NCBI GenBank assembly: GCA_913055205.1
Contig: CAJXJN010000003.1
Coordinates: 1 to 64,000, forward strand
DNA length: 64,000 bases
DNA from: an uncultured Sulfurovum sp.
GTDB taxonomy: Bacteria > Campylobacterota > Campylobacteria > Campylobacterales > Sulfurovaceae
Reading direction: 5' to 3'
Shown here: positions 44,104 through 52,636 of the stretch, piece by piece
Layout of the letters: every line of letters begins with the position of its first letter
Numbering within the stretch: the stretch's first letter is position 1
Translations under genes and position numbers: made by a program
Notes under the pieces: model-generated
Told to the model about the DNA's origin: nothing
The model's input: only the letters and a program-made list of their open reading frames with translations
Databases searched by the model: none

Positions 44104-45537
44104 CTAGCAAGAATACGTAGCAATGTACTCAAATGCTGTTGGACGACCCTCTACTGGGTAAACATGTCTGTCAAACATATATTGAGAATATTCCATAACA
44201 TAGTCAGAACTCATAATAGGAGCTAGGAAATCGTGATCTTTTTCAAGTCCTTCTAATGAATCTCTAAATGTACTTGGTAATTCAGGGATACCTCTTTCAG
44301 CAAGCTCTCTTCTTGAAATTTCAAAAAGATCTTCATTTACAGGACCGACCAATGGGTAACCGCCTTTTTTGATACCGTCAAGACCTGCCATCATTAATAC
44401 TGAGAATGCAAGGTATGGACATGCAGTAGAGTCTGGGAATCTTGTCTCAATTCTAACAGCTTTTTCACCTGCACCATAAGGGATACGACAAGCAGCTGAA
44501 CGGTTTTGGCTAGAGTAAGTAAGAATTCTTGGAGCTTCAAACCCTGGTAAAAGTCTTTTATAAGAGTTTGTACTTGGGTTTGTAAATGCTGCAACCGCTT
44601 CTTTGTGTGCAAAGATACCTGAAAGGTAGTCAAGTGCTGTTTTAGAAAGGTTTGCATATGCACCTTCTTCGTAGAACAGGTTAACACCGTCTTTCCAGAG
44701 TGACTGGTGTACGTGCATACCGTTTCCGTTGTCATTATAAATAGGCTTAGGCATGAATGTTGCAGTTTTACCGTTAAGATGGGCTACCATTTTAACAACA
44801 TATTTGTATTTTTGAACATTATCTGCAGCAGTGATGATGTCAGAGAATACAATACCGATCTCATGCTGCCCTTGTGCCACTTCATGGTGACCAAGTACTA
44901 CTTCAAGACCTACTTCTTCAAGAAGCATCATCATCTCAGCTCTAAGATCTACAGCAGAGTCAGTAGGCATTACTGGGAAGTAACCACCTTTGATTCTAGG
45001 TCGGTGACCCATGTTTCCATACTCACCGTAATCTTCAGCATCTGCCCAGTGACCTTCGTCTGTTTCTACTTTGAATGACTGGTGGTTGTCTTTGTCTACG
45101 ATCTTTACATCATCAAAGACAAAGAATTCATTTTCAGGACCGAAGTATGCAGCATCTGCAATACCTGCTTCATCCAGTGCTTTGAGGGCTTTTTTAGCGA
45201 TAGATCTTGGACATTTAGCATAAAGCTCATTTTTGTAAATGTCATATACATCACAGATCACACATACAGTGCTGTCTGCTGTAAAAGGGTCCAAAAATGC
45301 AGACTCTACATCTGGCTTAAGAAGCATATCGGATTCATTGATCGGCTGCCAGTTTTCGATAGAGGAACCATCAAACGGAAGACCGGCTTCAAGCATACCA
45401 TCATCTACAGCGCTCGCTCTGTATGAAATATGGTGCCATGCCCCTTTAATATCTGTAAATCTAAAGTCAATAAACTCAACTTCATTTTCTTCACAATATT
45501 TATTAAATTCTGCTACATTGTTTACGAATTTACCCAT
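44104..45537 (-). CDS. glnA: Glutamine synthetase type I
   Basis: A 477-aa enzyme that makes glutamine from glutamate, ammonia and ATP. Signatures: GLPFDGSSI, FGPENEFFVFD, GNGMHVHQSL, RLLPGFEAPR and NRSAACRIP. At the site of the regulatory adenylylated Tyr (NLYDLPPEE in enterobacteria) it reads DLFEISRRE, so Tyr is replaced by Phe, as in Helicobacter. Covalent control by GlnE is therefore not expected. It has a strong AGGAG site and its own terminator. Confidence 0.97.
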   Translation of the reverse strand: MGKFVNNVAEFNKYCEENEVEFIDFRFTDIKGAWHHISYRASAVDDGMLEAGLPFDGSSIENWQPINESDMLLKPDVESAFLDPFTADSTVCVICDVYDIYKNELYAKCPRSIAKKALKALDEAGIADAAYFGPENEFFVFDDVKIVDKDNHQSFKVETDEGHWADAEDYGEYGNMGHRPRIKGGYFPVMPTDSAVDLRAEMMMLLEEVGLEVVLGHHEVAQGQHEIGIVFSDIITAADNVQKYKYVVKMVAHLNGKTATFMPKPIYNDNGNGMHVHQSLWKDGVNLFYEEGAYANLSKTALDYLSGIFAHKEAVAAFTNPSTNSYKRLLPGFEAPRILTYSSQNRSAACRIPYGAGEKAVRIETRFPDSTACPYLAFSVLMMAGLDGIKKGGYPLVGPVNEDLFEISRRELAERGIPELPSTFRDSLEGLEKDHDFLAPIMSSDYVMEYSQYMFDRHVYPVEGRPTAFEYIATYSC

Positions 45538-45610
45538 GTTGTAATTCTCCTAATTAAATTTTATCCACAGATTATAACCATTATAAGATAAATATTTTCA
45601 GCATTTTTGC

Positions 45611-46390
45611 CTAAAAAGTAATCAATTCCTTATCTCTATCTTGAAAAGTAACAGCTTTAGTGTAACCTACCTCTTTTGCAAGGCTAATGACCTTGTCATA
45701 TCCAAAGCCGATCTGGTCTACCGAATGGGCATCTGAAGAGAAAGTAATAGGTATGTCAAGAGCATAAGCTTCCTGCAGTAACAACTTGGAAGGGTAGATC
45801 TCTGCTACAGGTTTGCGAAGACCTGCTGAGTTGAGTTCGAGCACCATGTTGGATTTTTTAATGGCTTGCAGTGCATCTTTTGCTAAAATACGTGTATCCT
45901 GTTTTGGCATGAATTTAAATACTTTGATAAGATCCAAATGTCCTGCTATGTCAAACTTCCCACTTTTTGCCATTGCTTCTGTGGCCTCAAAATAGGCTTT
46001 CCATATTTCATCGATATCTCTATTTTTATATCCACCGATGAATTCCGGATTGTCAAAGCTCCATTTGTCTATGAAGTGCACAGAACCTATAAGGTAATCT
46101 ACATTCGCGCCAAGTACACGTTCATCCATATGTCCCGGCAGGTAATCTACTTCATAACCTAAAAGGATGCGGATATCATTTTTATACTTCTTTTTAGCAT
46201 GCAAAACATCATTTGTATATGCTTGCATCTCGGAAAAAGCCAAACGATACTCGGGGTCAAAATCCATAGGTGCATGTTCAGAAAAACCATAGATGTCTAT
46301 GCCAAGGTCAATGGCTCTTTGGACGTATTCATCTACAGTACCTTCTGCATGGTTACAACGTGCGGTATGGTTGTGTAAGTCTATTCTCAT
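45611..46390 (-). CDS. PHP-domain phosphatase (histidinol-phosphatase-like)
   Basis: A 259-aa PHP-family metal hydrolase: DLHNHTARCNHAEG with the first metal ligands (about 4-17), GFSEHAPMD (about 35), GSVHF (about 101), AGHLDLIK (about 150) and SSDAHSVDQIGFG (about 218). The features fit the HisK/HisJ histidinol-phosphatases, but no his genes are near, so another phosphoester substrate is possible. It is co-directional with glnA but separated from it. Confidence 0.8.
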   Translation of the reverse strand: MRIDLHNHTARCNHAEGTVDEYVQRAIDLGIDIYGFSEHAPMDFDPEYRLAFSEMQAYTNDVLHAKKKYKNDIRILLGYEVDYLPGHMDERVLGANVDYLIGSVHFIDKWSFDNPEFIGGYKNRDIDEIWKAYFEATEAMAKSGKFDIAGHLDLIKVFKFMPKQDTRILAKDALQAIKKSNMVLELNSAGLRKPVAEIYPSKLLLQEAYALDIPITFSSDAHSVDQIGFGYDKVISLAKEVGYTKAVTFQDRDKELITF

Positions 46391-46489
46391 TTTATTATTC
46401 TTATTTGTTAATTTTTTATGTCTATTTTAACATAAAACCTGTTTTTTACTACTAATAGGGTAAAATAAGAGCAAAATTATAATGAGATT

Positions 46490-46597
46490 CGTCATCCTCG
46501 TACTTGATACGGGTGTCCAAAGCTGAAGTTACAGTTTGAATTATGGATGCTAGTGTGCCCAAGGAAATGCCCTTGGGGTGCAAGTCCGAGAATGACG
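46490..46597. repeat. MITE/REPIN-like element, CGTCATYCTCG family
   Basis: Left end cgtcatcctcgtacttgat (46490-46508) and inverted right end 46579-46597 match in 15 of 19 positions. Inside, CCCAAGG-aaatgc-CCTTGGG forms a hairpin near the right end and CGTA-cttga-TACG one near the left. It lies between a minus-strand PHP gene and a plus-strand U32 gene, and part of it could be misread as a 5' extension of the U32 gene. Confidence 0.7.
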
Positions 46598-46620
46598 CGA
46601 AATTATATTCTAGGAAAAAG

Positions 46621-47964
46621 ATGACAAATCAAAACAGAGTAGAACTTTTAGCACCTGCAGGTAATTTGGAGAAGATGAAAATTGCTCTGAACTATGGTGC
46701 AGATGCTGTTTATGGTGGTACGAGCACCTTTTCGTTGCGTATTCGTTCCGGTAAAGAGTTCGATATGGACTCTTATGCTGAAGGGATTGAATATGCACAT
46801 AAGTTAGGGAAAAAAGTTTACTGTACCATCAACAGTTTTCCTTTTAACTCACAACTGAAACTCTATGAAAAACACATTGCTAAAATGGCAGAGCTCAAGC
46901 CTGATGCACTCATTATTTCCAGCCCGGGAATCGTAAAAATGGCTTCTAAAATAGCACCGGATATTCCTCTGCACCTTTCTACCCAGGCAAATGTGATGAA
47001 TGCGCTTGATGCACAGGTCTATTATGACTTGGGCGTAAAGCGTATCATCGCAGCACGTGAGATCAGTTTGAAAGATTGTGAAGCGATCAAGTCTGTAATC
47101 CCGGACTTGGAGTTGGAAATATTTGTTCACGGTTCCATGTGTTTTGCCTATAGCGGACGTTGTCTTATCTCTACGCTTCAAACAGGGCGTGTGCCTAACC
47201 GCGGAAGCTGTGCCAATGACTGCCGTTTCCCTTATGAGATCTATGCCCATAATCCTGAGAGTGGTACGACCTTTAAGCTTGAAGAAGAGGGTGAACTAGG
47301 TACCTATATCATGAATGCAAAAGATATGAACATGGCGTCACATGTAGATGAGATCTTGCGTTCAGGTGTGATAGACTCACTTAAAATAGAAGGACGTACA
47401 AAGTCACCTTACTATGCAGGTGTGGTAACAAAAGCGTATCGTCATGCAATAGACGACTTCTATGCAGGTGACTTTGATGCAAAACGTTATCAGGCAGAGT
47501 TGAACACTACACAAAACCGTGGATTTACCGATGCCTATCTTATCTCTCGTCCTTTTGAGAAAAATGATACAGAGTCACATGGTTTTACGATTCAGAATGG
47601 TACCCATCAAGTCGCAGGGCTGGTAGGTGAAGATGGCAAGACATGGCGTTGTAAAGACAAAACCTGTGTGGGTGACTCAGTGGAGATCGTTCTACCCGTA
47701 GGTGCAAGTGTTGAAGAACTTGACAATGAGTATGGGAAGATAGATGAGGTAGCAGGGCGTTATTGGCTTACCTTTAAAAAGATCATCTCAACAACAGGCA
47801 AAGAGTTTGAGTGTATTCACAGCGGTGATCTTAATGACATCATTTTACCAACGACTTTACCGGGATATACCATCCTTAGACGTGGTATAGATGAGGCATT
47901 GGAGAAAAAGGGACTTGTAGAGTCAGATGAAGAGATGAAACAAATGTTTCAAGAGAAAAAATAG
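46621..47964 (+). CDS. U32-family peptidase / tRNA hydroxylation protein
   Basis: About 447 aa from ATG 46621, which has AGGAAAA upstream; the open frame extends to 46543 but that part is repeat DNA. Conserved segments: LLAPAGNLEKMKIALNYGAD, HGSMCFAYSGRCLIS and NRGSCANDCRFPY, with the Cys cluster of U32 proteins (about C199, C205, C221, C225). In other bacteria U32 proteins TrhP/RlhA take part in tRNA or rRNA hydroxylation. The substrate is not known here. Confidence 0.9.
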   Translation: MTNQNRVELLAPAGNLEKMKIALNYGADAVYGGTSTFSLRIRSGKEFDMDSYAEGIEYAHKLGKKVYCTINSFPFNSQLKLYEKHIAKMAELKPDALIISSPGIVKMASKIAPDIPLHLSTQANVMNALDAQVYYDLGVKRIIAAREISLKDCEAIKSVIPDLELEIFVHGSMCFAYSGRCLISTLQTGRVPNRGSCANDCRFPYEIYAHNPESGTTFKLEEEGELGTYIMNAKDMNMASHVDEILRSGVIDSLKIEGRTKSPYYAGVVTKAYRHAIDDFYAGDFDAKRYQAELNTTQNRGFTDAYLISRPFEKNDTESHGFTIQNGTHQVAGLVGEDGKTWRCKDKTCVGDSVEIVLPVGASVEELDNEYGKIDEVAGRYWLTFKKIISTTGKEFECIHSGDLNDIILPTTLPGYTILRRGIDEALEKKGLVESDEEMKQMFQEKK

Positions 47965-47970
47965 ATACTT

Positions 47971-48076
47971 GTTCCCAAGCTCCAGCTTGGGAATGCATAT
48001 TTGAGTTCACTAGGCTGAAAAAGTAATTTGTTTATTGAATTGAAGTATGCATACCGCCTTGGGAGAGGTGGAACGA
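47971..48076. repeat. REPIN-like paired palindrome, GTTCCCAAGCTC family
   Basis: The left arm holds TTCCCAAGCT-CC-AGCTTGGGAA (perfect 10-bp stem); the right arm at 48046-48076, in inverted orientation, holds CCGCCT..AGGTGG. Outer sequences ATGCATA and TATGCAT close the pair. It lies between the U32 gene and purE. A related solo arm is at 34917-34940. Confidence 0.65.
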
Positions 48077-48105
48077 GATGCTTATGGTAATTTAAAGGAA
48101 AAAAT

Positions 48106-48600
48106 ATGAAATTTGTATCGATTGTAATTGGAAGTAAAAGTGACTATAGCGTGATGAAAGAGTGTGGAGAGACATTAAAAAAGTTTGGTGTACCTTATGA
48201 ACTTATCATCTCTTCTGCACATAGAAGTCCGGAAAGAACAAAGAACTATATCAAAGAAGCTGAAAAAAAAGGTGCACAGGTATTTATAGCAGCAGCAGGT
48301 ATGGCAGCACACCTTGCAGGTGCACTTGCAGCAAGTACAACTAAGCCGGTTCTTGGCGTGCCTATGGCTTCCGGGGAACTTAGAGGAGAAGATGCTTTGC
48401 TTAGTACAGTGATGATGCCTGGCGGTATGCCGGTAGGTACACTCGCCATAGGTAAGGCAGGAGCTGTCAATGCTGCATACTTAGCGATACAGATCATGGC
48501 ACTTAGTGATGATGAATTGAAAGTGAAACTTCAGGAAGACCGTATCAGCAAAGCCAAAAAAGTGGAATTAGACTCTAGTGAGATAGAAACAATCCTTTAA
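48106..48600 (+). CDS. purE: N5-carboxyaminoimidazole ribonucleotide mutase PurE
   Basis: A 164-aa class I PurE for purine synthesis: [23 protein letters not shown] (catalytic His), [11 protein letters not shown] and [17 protein letters not shown]. Strong AAAGGAA before the ATG. It is followed 14 bp later by glyQ. Confidence 0.96.
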   Translation: MKFVSIVIGSKSDYSVMKECGETLKKFGVPYELIISSAHRSPERTKNYIKEAEKKGAQVFIAAAGMAAHLAGALAASTTKPVLGVPMASGELRGEDALLSTVMMPGGMPVGTLAIGKAGAVNAAYLAIQIMALSDDELKVKLQEDRISKAKKVELDSSEIETIL

Positions 48601-48614
48601 TAAAGAGAATATGA

Positions 48615-49508
48615 ATGAATAAAGACAGTATAACATTTAGTGAACTACTACTAAAACTTCAACAATATTGGGCAGATCAGGGGTGCAATATTGTACAACC
48701 GTATGATATCCCTTCTGGAGCAGGGACATTTCATCCTGCAACACTGCTTAGAAGTTTAGACTCTAAACCTTGGTCTGCTGCATATGTGGCACCGTCACGT
48801 CGTCCAACAGATGGACGTTATGGTGAGAACCCAAATAGACTTGGTGCGTATTATCAGTTTCAGGCACTGATTAAACCAAGCCCGGATAATATCCAAGAGC
48901 TTTATTTGAAGTCGTTGGAGTACTTGGGACTGAATCTGCAAGAACATGATATTCGCTTTGTTGAAGACAACTGGGAATCTCCGACACTTGGTGCATGGGG
49001 GCTTGGCTGGGAAGTATGGCTTGACGGTATGGAAGTCACACAGTTCACCTACTTTCAACAGGTAGGCGGTATCGCCTGTGATCCTGTAGCGGTGGAGATC
49101 ACCTATGGTACAGAGAGACTTGCAATGTATCTGCAGGGTGTTGAGTCGGTATTTGATATTGTCTGGAACAGAAACGGTGACGAAGTGACAACGTATGCAG
49201 ATGTACACAAAGAGAGTGAGTATGAGTTTTCCAAGTATCACTTTGAAGTAGCAACAGTAGAAAAACTGTTTCAACACTTTGAAGATGCAAGTGCAGAGTG
49301 TAGACTCTGTTTGGAAAAAGGGTTGCCTCTTCCGGCGTATGATCAGTGTATGTCGGCTTCACATGCTTTTAATGTACTTGATGCGAGAAAAGCCATCTCT
49401 CAGGCGCAGAGACAGAACTATATTTTGAAAGTACGTGAACTTTCTATAGGCTGTGCGCAGTTGTATAAAGCTCAGGAAGAAGAGCGCAACAAAAGAGTAA
49501 GAGGTTGA
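48615..49508 (+). CDS. glyQ: Glycyl-tRNA synthetase alpha subunit
   Basis: A 297-aa class-II synthetase alpha chain: [53 protein letters not shown] and [15 protein letters not shown]. It needs a beta chain (glyS), which is not in the window. It ends directly before a REPIN-like element. Confidence 0.97.
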   Translation: MNKDSITFSELLLKLQQYWADQGCNIVQPYDIPSGAGTFHPATLLRSLDSKPWSAAYVAPSRRPTDGRYGENPNRLGAYYQFQALIKPSPDNIQELYLKSLEYLGLNLQEHDIRFVEDNWESPTLGAWGLGWEVWLDGMEVTQFTYFQQVGGIACDPVAVEITYGTERLAMYLQGVESVFDIVWNRNGDEVTTYADVHKESEYEFSKYHFEVATVEKLFQHFEDASAECRLCLEKGLPLPAYDQCMSASHAFNVLDARKAISQAQRQNYILKVRELSIGCAQLYKAQEEERNKRVRG

Positions 49509-49512
49509 GCAA

Positions 49513-49577
49513 GGGCAACCACAAGGGTTGCCCCTACAGGATATAAAAATATGTAGGGGTGCCCCTTGTGGGCACCC
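49513..49577. repeat. REPIN-like paired palindrome, GTAGGGG family (copy 2)
   Basis: Left arm 49513-49537 is GGGCAACC-acaag-GGTTGCCC plus CTAC; right arm 49553-49577 is GTA plus GGGGTGCCCC-ttgtg-GGCACCC. Each arm folds perfectly on itself although the stem sequences differ (CAACC versus TGCCC). It is the same family as 38658-38726, with the two arm types in the opposite order. Confidence 0.85.
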
Positions 49578-49595
49578 AAGATATGGGAAATAATA

Positions 49596-50324
49596 ATGAT
49601 ACTACAAGAAATATATGATTTTTTGGACAAAATCAGTCCCTTCGAACTTCAGGAAAAATGGGATAATTCGGGGCTTATTGTAGGTGATATGCGTAGAGAT
49701 GTTTCACAAATAGTAGTGGCATTAGATATAGATGAAGAGATGATAGAGAGTACAAAAGAAGAGACACTTTTTGTAGTCCATCATCCTCTTATCTTTGGGA
49801 AGATGAGACAGCTTGATTTTTCCAAATACCCTTCTAATTTACTTGAAAAAATGATACTGAAAAAGCAGTCACTCATTGCCCTGCATACCAACTTTGACCA
49901 AACCCATTTGAACAAATATGTATTTGAAAAAGTTTTGGGTTTCAAGTTGGAATCACAAAATGCCTTTGTGTGTACGACAAGAGGCAAGTGGCACTACAAA
50001 GAGCTTCTTGTGTTACTTAAAGAGAAATTAAATCTATCCACACTCAAAGTAGTGGGGAAGAAAGAGAATATCACTTCAATCGCACTTATTACAGGAGCAG
50101 GGGCTTCACTTATGGATGAGGTAGAGGCTGATTGTTTTTTAACGGGGGATATTAAGTACCACGATGCGATGAAAGCAATGAGTGAAGATTTGATGATGGT
50201 AGACATCGGACATTATGAAAGTGAGAAGTTTTTTGCCCAGGTTATTTTGGATGAGTTGAAAGTTTTACCTCTTTTGGCTATAATTTCAAATTCAAAAAAC
50301 CCATTTCATATTGAAACACTATAA
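49596..50324 (+). CDS. Nif3/DUF34-family metal-binding protein
   Basis: About 242 aa from ATG 49596 (MILQEIYDFLDKISPFELQEKWDNSGL); an in-frame TTG at 49566 lies in repeat DNA. The family motifs VHHPLIFG (about 64), ALHTNFDQ (about 92) and IGHYESE (about 213) carry the dinuclear-metal His/Glu ligands. Often annotated as type 2 GTP cyclohydrolase I, but the real function is unsettled. It is followed by the zinc-ribbon gene. Confidence 0.88.
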   Translation: MILQEIYDFLDKISPFELQEKWDNSGLIVGDMRRDVSQIVVALDIDEEMIESTKEETLFVVHHPLIFGKMRQLDFSKYPSNLLEKMILKKQSLIALHTNFDQTHLNKYVFEKVLGFKLESQNAFVCTTRGKWHYKELLVLLKEKLNLSTLKVVGKKENITSIALITGAGASLMDEVEADCFLTGDIKYHDAMKAMSEDLMMVDIGHYESEKFFAQVILDELKVLPLLAIISNSKNPFHIETL

Positions 50325-50388
50325 AATAGGTTAAAAAGTTTTGTAGAACCGCTACAGAAAATACCCGTAAATTCCAAAAGGACAAAGA

Positions 50389-51108
50389 TTGAATAAACAT
50401 CTAAATGAGCTGATAGAGCTTTCAAAAATTGATCAAGCGATCGATAGCTATAACCCACAACTGGAAGCTGCAGATAAAAAAGTAGCAAAAGTACAAAAGA
50501 AAATCAATACAGCAAAAGCTGAACTGGATGATCTTAATACTGCTATTGCGGAGAATGAAGAGAAAGTAAAAAGTTTTGAAGAACAGTTGGTATTGCTTAA
50601 CGAGCAACTCGTTTCAAATGCAAAAAAATCCAAAGATATCACAACAGAAAAAGAGATGAAAGCACTTTCTCTTGAAGAGGATATCGCTAAAGAAAAGATG
50701 ACATTTGCAAATGAAGAGATAGAGAGACTTCAAGGTATTAATGAAACAAAAACAGCACTTCTTGATGAGGCAAATGAAAAGCTGAAAGCACTTACAGCTG
50801 ATTTTGACAAGATCAATGAGGAAGTATCTGCCGAAAAAGCTGAAATAGAAAAAAGTAAAGGTGAACTCTTTGTAAAAAGAGAAGAGCTTAGCAGAAATAT
50901 TGAACAAAAAATACTTTCATTTTATGAAAAGATCCGTACATGGGCTGGTAATACAGCGGTAGTACCAGTGAAAAAACAGGCATGTTACGGATGTTACATG
51001 AAACTCAACGACAAGACTTACTCAGAAGTGATCAAAGCGGATGAGATCGTCAATTGTCCTCACTGTGGTCGTATTCTTTACATCGAAAGTGTTACAGAAG
51101 AGGCGTAA
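50389..51108 (+). CDS. Coiled-coil C4 zinc-ribbon protein (HP0958/FlgZ-like)
   Basis: A 239-aa protein from a TTG start with AAAGGA upstream. Residues 20-175 form a long coiled coil; the C-terminus carries a zinc ribbon CYGCYMKL..CPHCGRIL (about 203-230). This is the architecture of Helicobacter HP0958, a flagellar-expression factor that interacts with sigma-54 (RpoN) and flaA mRNA. No flagellar genes are in the window, so the role here may be more general. Confidence 0.85.
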   Translation: MNKHLNELIELSKIDQAIDSYNPQLEAADKKVAKVQKKINTAKAELDDLNTAIAENEEKVKSFEEQLVLLNEQLVSNAKKSKDITTEKEMKALSLEEDIAKEKMTFANEEIERLQGINETKTALLDEANEKLKALTADFDKINEEVSAEKAEIEKSKGELFVKREELSRNIEQKILSFYEKIRTWAGNTAVVPVKKQACYGCYMKLNDKTYSEVIKADEIVNCPHCGRILYIESVTEEA

Positions 51109-51115
51109 ACAATAG

Positions 51116-51145
51116 AGCGTTCAGCGTTTAGCGTTTAGCGTTCAG
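51116..51145. repeat. Heptanucleotide array (AGCGTTY)n
   Basis: Four copies of AGCGTT(C/T) plus AG, starting 8 bp after the zinc-ribbon stop codon and ending before its terminator. Confidence 0.85.
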
Positions 51146-51146
51146 A

Positions 51147-51174
51147 AGAGTGAGAAGAATTCTCACTTTATTTT
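51147..51174 (+). terminator. Terminator of the zinc-ribbon gene
   Basis: AGTGAGAA-gaa-TTCTCACT followed by TTATTTTG, an 8-bp perfect stem just downstream of a heptamer array. The waaA ribosome site GGAGG follows directly. Confidence 0.75.
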
Positions 51175-51183
51175 GGAGGCAGT

Positions 51184-52353
51184 GTGGATCAGTTGTTTTT
51201 TTTCTTCTATGCATTAGCTTCCATTATTATCTACCTGGTGGCATCCCCTCTCTTGCTGCTTTTTTCTTTTAAAACGAAATATAGAGATTCAATTCCTGCT
51301 AGGTTTTTTTTATGGAACAATAAGCCTTTAAGCCCCAATGGTATTTGGTTTCACTCTTGTAGTTTTGGTGAGGCGAAAGCCATCAAGCCTTTAGTGGATG
51401 CATTACCAAAGGATATTTTGCGTATGAGTACCACTACACATACAGGTTTTGAAGCTATTGGTGAGTATACGAAAGAGTGTAGATATCTTCCTTTTGAACC
51501 TTTACTTTTTGCTTGGTTGAAGCCACAAAAAGTATTGGTTGTGATGGAGGCAGAGTTTTGGTATCTGCTTTTTGCTTTGGCACAAAGAAGAGGAGCCAAA
51601 ACACTACTTATCAATGCACGTATGAGTGACAGGTCTTTTCCAAAGTACCAAAAGGTAGGGTGGCTCTATAGACATATTTTTAAACATATTGATGAAGTCT
51701 ATGCTCAAACCTCTAAAGATAAAGAGCGCTTGGAGTCTTTGGGTGCAAAAAATGTTGTGGTGACAGGTAATATCAAACTTTCACACTTGCCAAAAACGAC
51801 TAAGGATTTAGAAAAACCTTCTTCTTTGCTAGTCTGTGGGGCAAGCACACATGAGGGAGAGGAGTCTCTTGTCCTTGAAGCCTTTGCCAAGTTGAAAAAA
51901 GAGAAGCCTGAAGCAGTATTGCTTTTAGTGCCACGACACCCTGAACGCTTTGACAAAGTATCAACCATGGTAGAAAACTTTGCAAAAGTACATGGGCAGA
52001 GCTGGCAGAGGTACTCACAAAATACCAAGATGCAAAGTGATATTATCCTGGTGGATACTTTAGGTGAGTTGGTTAACATGTATGCTATTTCAGACATTGT
52101 TATACTTGGAGGAGCTTTTGAGCCTATAGGTGGACATAATGCAGCTGAAGCAGCGCAGTTTGGATGCAAGATCATCTCAGGTAAACACTACTTTAATCAA
52201 AAAGATATTTTTGATGCAGTAGAAGGAATCTCTATAGTGGAAGCTTCTAATCTTTCTCGTAGATTGTTGCAGTACACTGTACTGAAACCTACGAGGATAA
52301 AAAGCAAGAGTGATATCACTCTTATTGTAGAGAGTTTAAAAGATGTTTTATAA
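51184..52353 (+). CDS. waaA: Kdo transferase WaaA (KdtA)
   Basis: A 389-aa GT-B enzyme from a GTG start with TTTGGAGG upstream. It adds Kdo to lipid A at the inner membrane. An N-terminal hydrophobic anchor is followed by PARFFLWNNKP, WFHSCSFGEAKAIKPLV and MEAEFWYLL; the C-terminal half has GGAFEPIGGHNAAEAAQFG. It overlaps DUF167 by 11 bp. Confidence 0.93.
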   Translation: MDQLFFFFYALASIIIYLVASPLLLLFSFKTKYRDSIPARFFLWNNKPLSPNGIWFHSCSFGEAKAIKPLVDALPKDILRMSTTTHTGFEAIGEYTKECRYLPFEPLLFAWLKPQKVLVVMEAEFWYLLFALAQRRGAKTLLINARMSDRSFPKYQKVGWLYRHIFKHIDEVYAQTSKDKERLESLGAKNVVVTGNIKLSHLPKTTKDLEKPSSLLVCGASTHEGEESLVLEAFAKLKKEKPEAVLLLVPRHPERFDKVSTMVENFAKVHGQSWQRYSQNTKMQSDIILVDTLGELVNMYAISDIVILGGAFEPIGGHNAAEAAQFGCKIISGKHYFNQKDIFDAVEGISIVEASNLSRRLLQYTVLKPTRIKSKSDITLIVESLKDVL

Positions 52354-52636
52354 TATTGATGGAGATAGTGTAAGCATACGTATCAAGGCACAACCGGCAG
52401 CAAGTAAAAATGAATTTTGCGAAATCTATGGGGATGATGCCATCAAGATACGCATCAAGGCACCGGCAGTAGAGGGTGCAGCAAATAAAGAGTTGGTGAA
52501 ATTTCTTGCCAAAAGTTTTAAAATTTCAAAAAGTGATATACTTTTTAAAACAGGACAAAACAGCAAGATAAAAATAGTGGAGTTCCCGCTAAGTGATAAA
52601 TTTAAAGAATGGATAAAAGAAAATGGCTACAGATAA
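52343..52636 (+). CDS. DUF167/YggU-family protein
   Basis: A 97-aa protein with the family signature IKAPAVEGAANKELVKFLAK and a QPAASKNEF opening. Function unknown; structures show an RNA-binding-like alpha/beta fold. It overlaps waaA at its start and the pseudouridine synthase at its end, so it is part of a coupled cluster. Confidence 0.88.
   Translation: MFYNIDGDSVSIRIKAQPAASKNEFCEIYGDDAIKIRIKAPAVEGAANKELVKFLAKSFKISKSDILFKTGQNSKIKIVEFPLSDKFKEWIKENGYR

Noticed and set aside
46543-46620. 5' extension of the U32 gene from ATG 46543
   Set aside because: The extra 26 codons lie in a palindromic repeat element and ATG 46621 has a good ribosome site.
49566-49595. TTG start for the Nif3-like gene
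   Set aside because: It lies in repeat DNA; ATG 49596 gives the family's standard start.
51705-52175. 156-aa minus-strand ORF opposite waaA
   Set aside because: Shadow ORF in a real gene; composition Ser/Cys-rich and unlike its neighbours.
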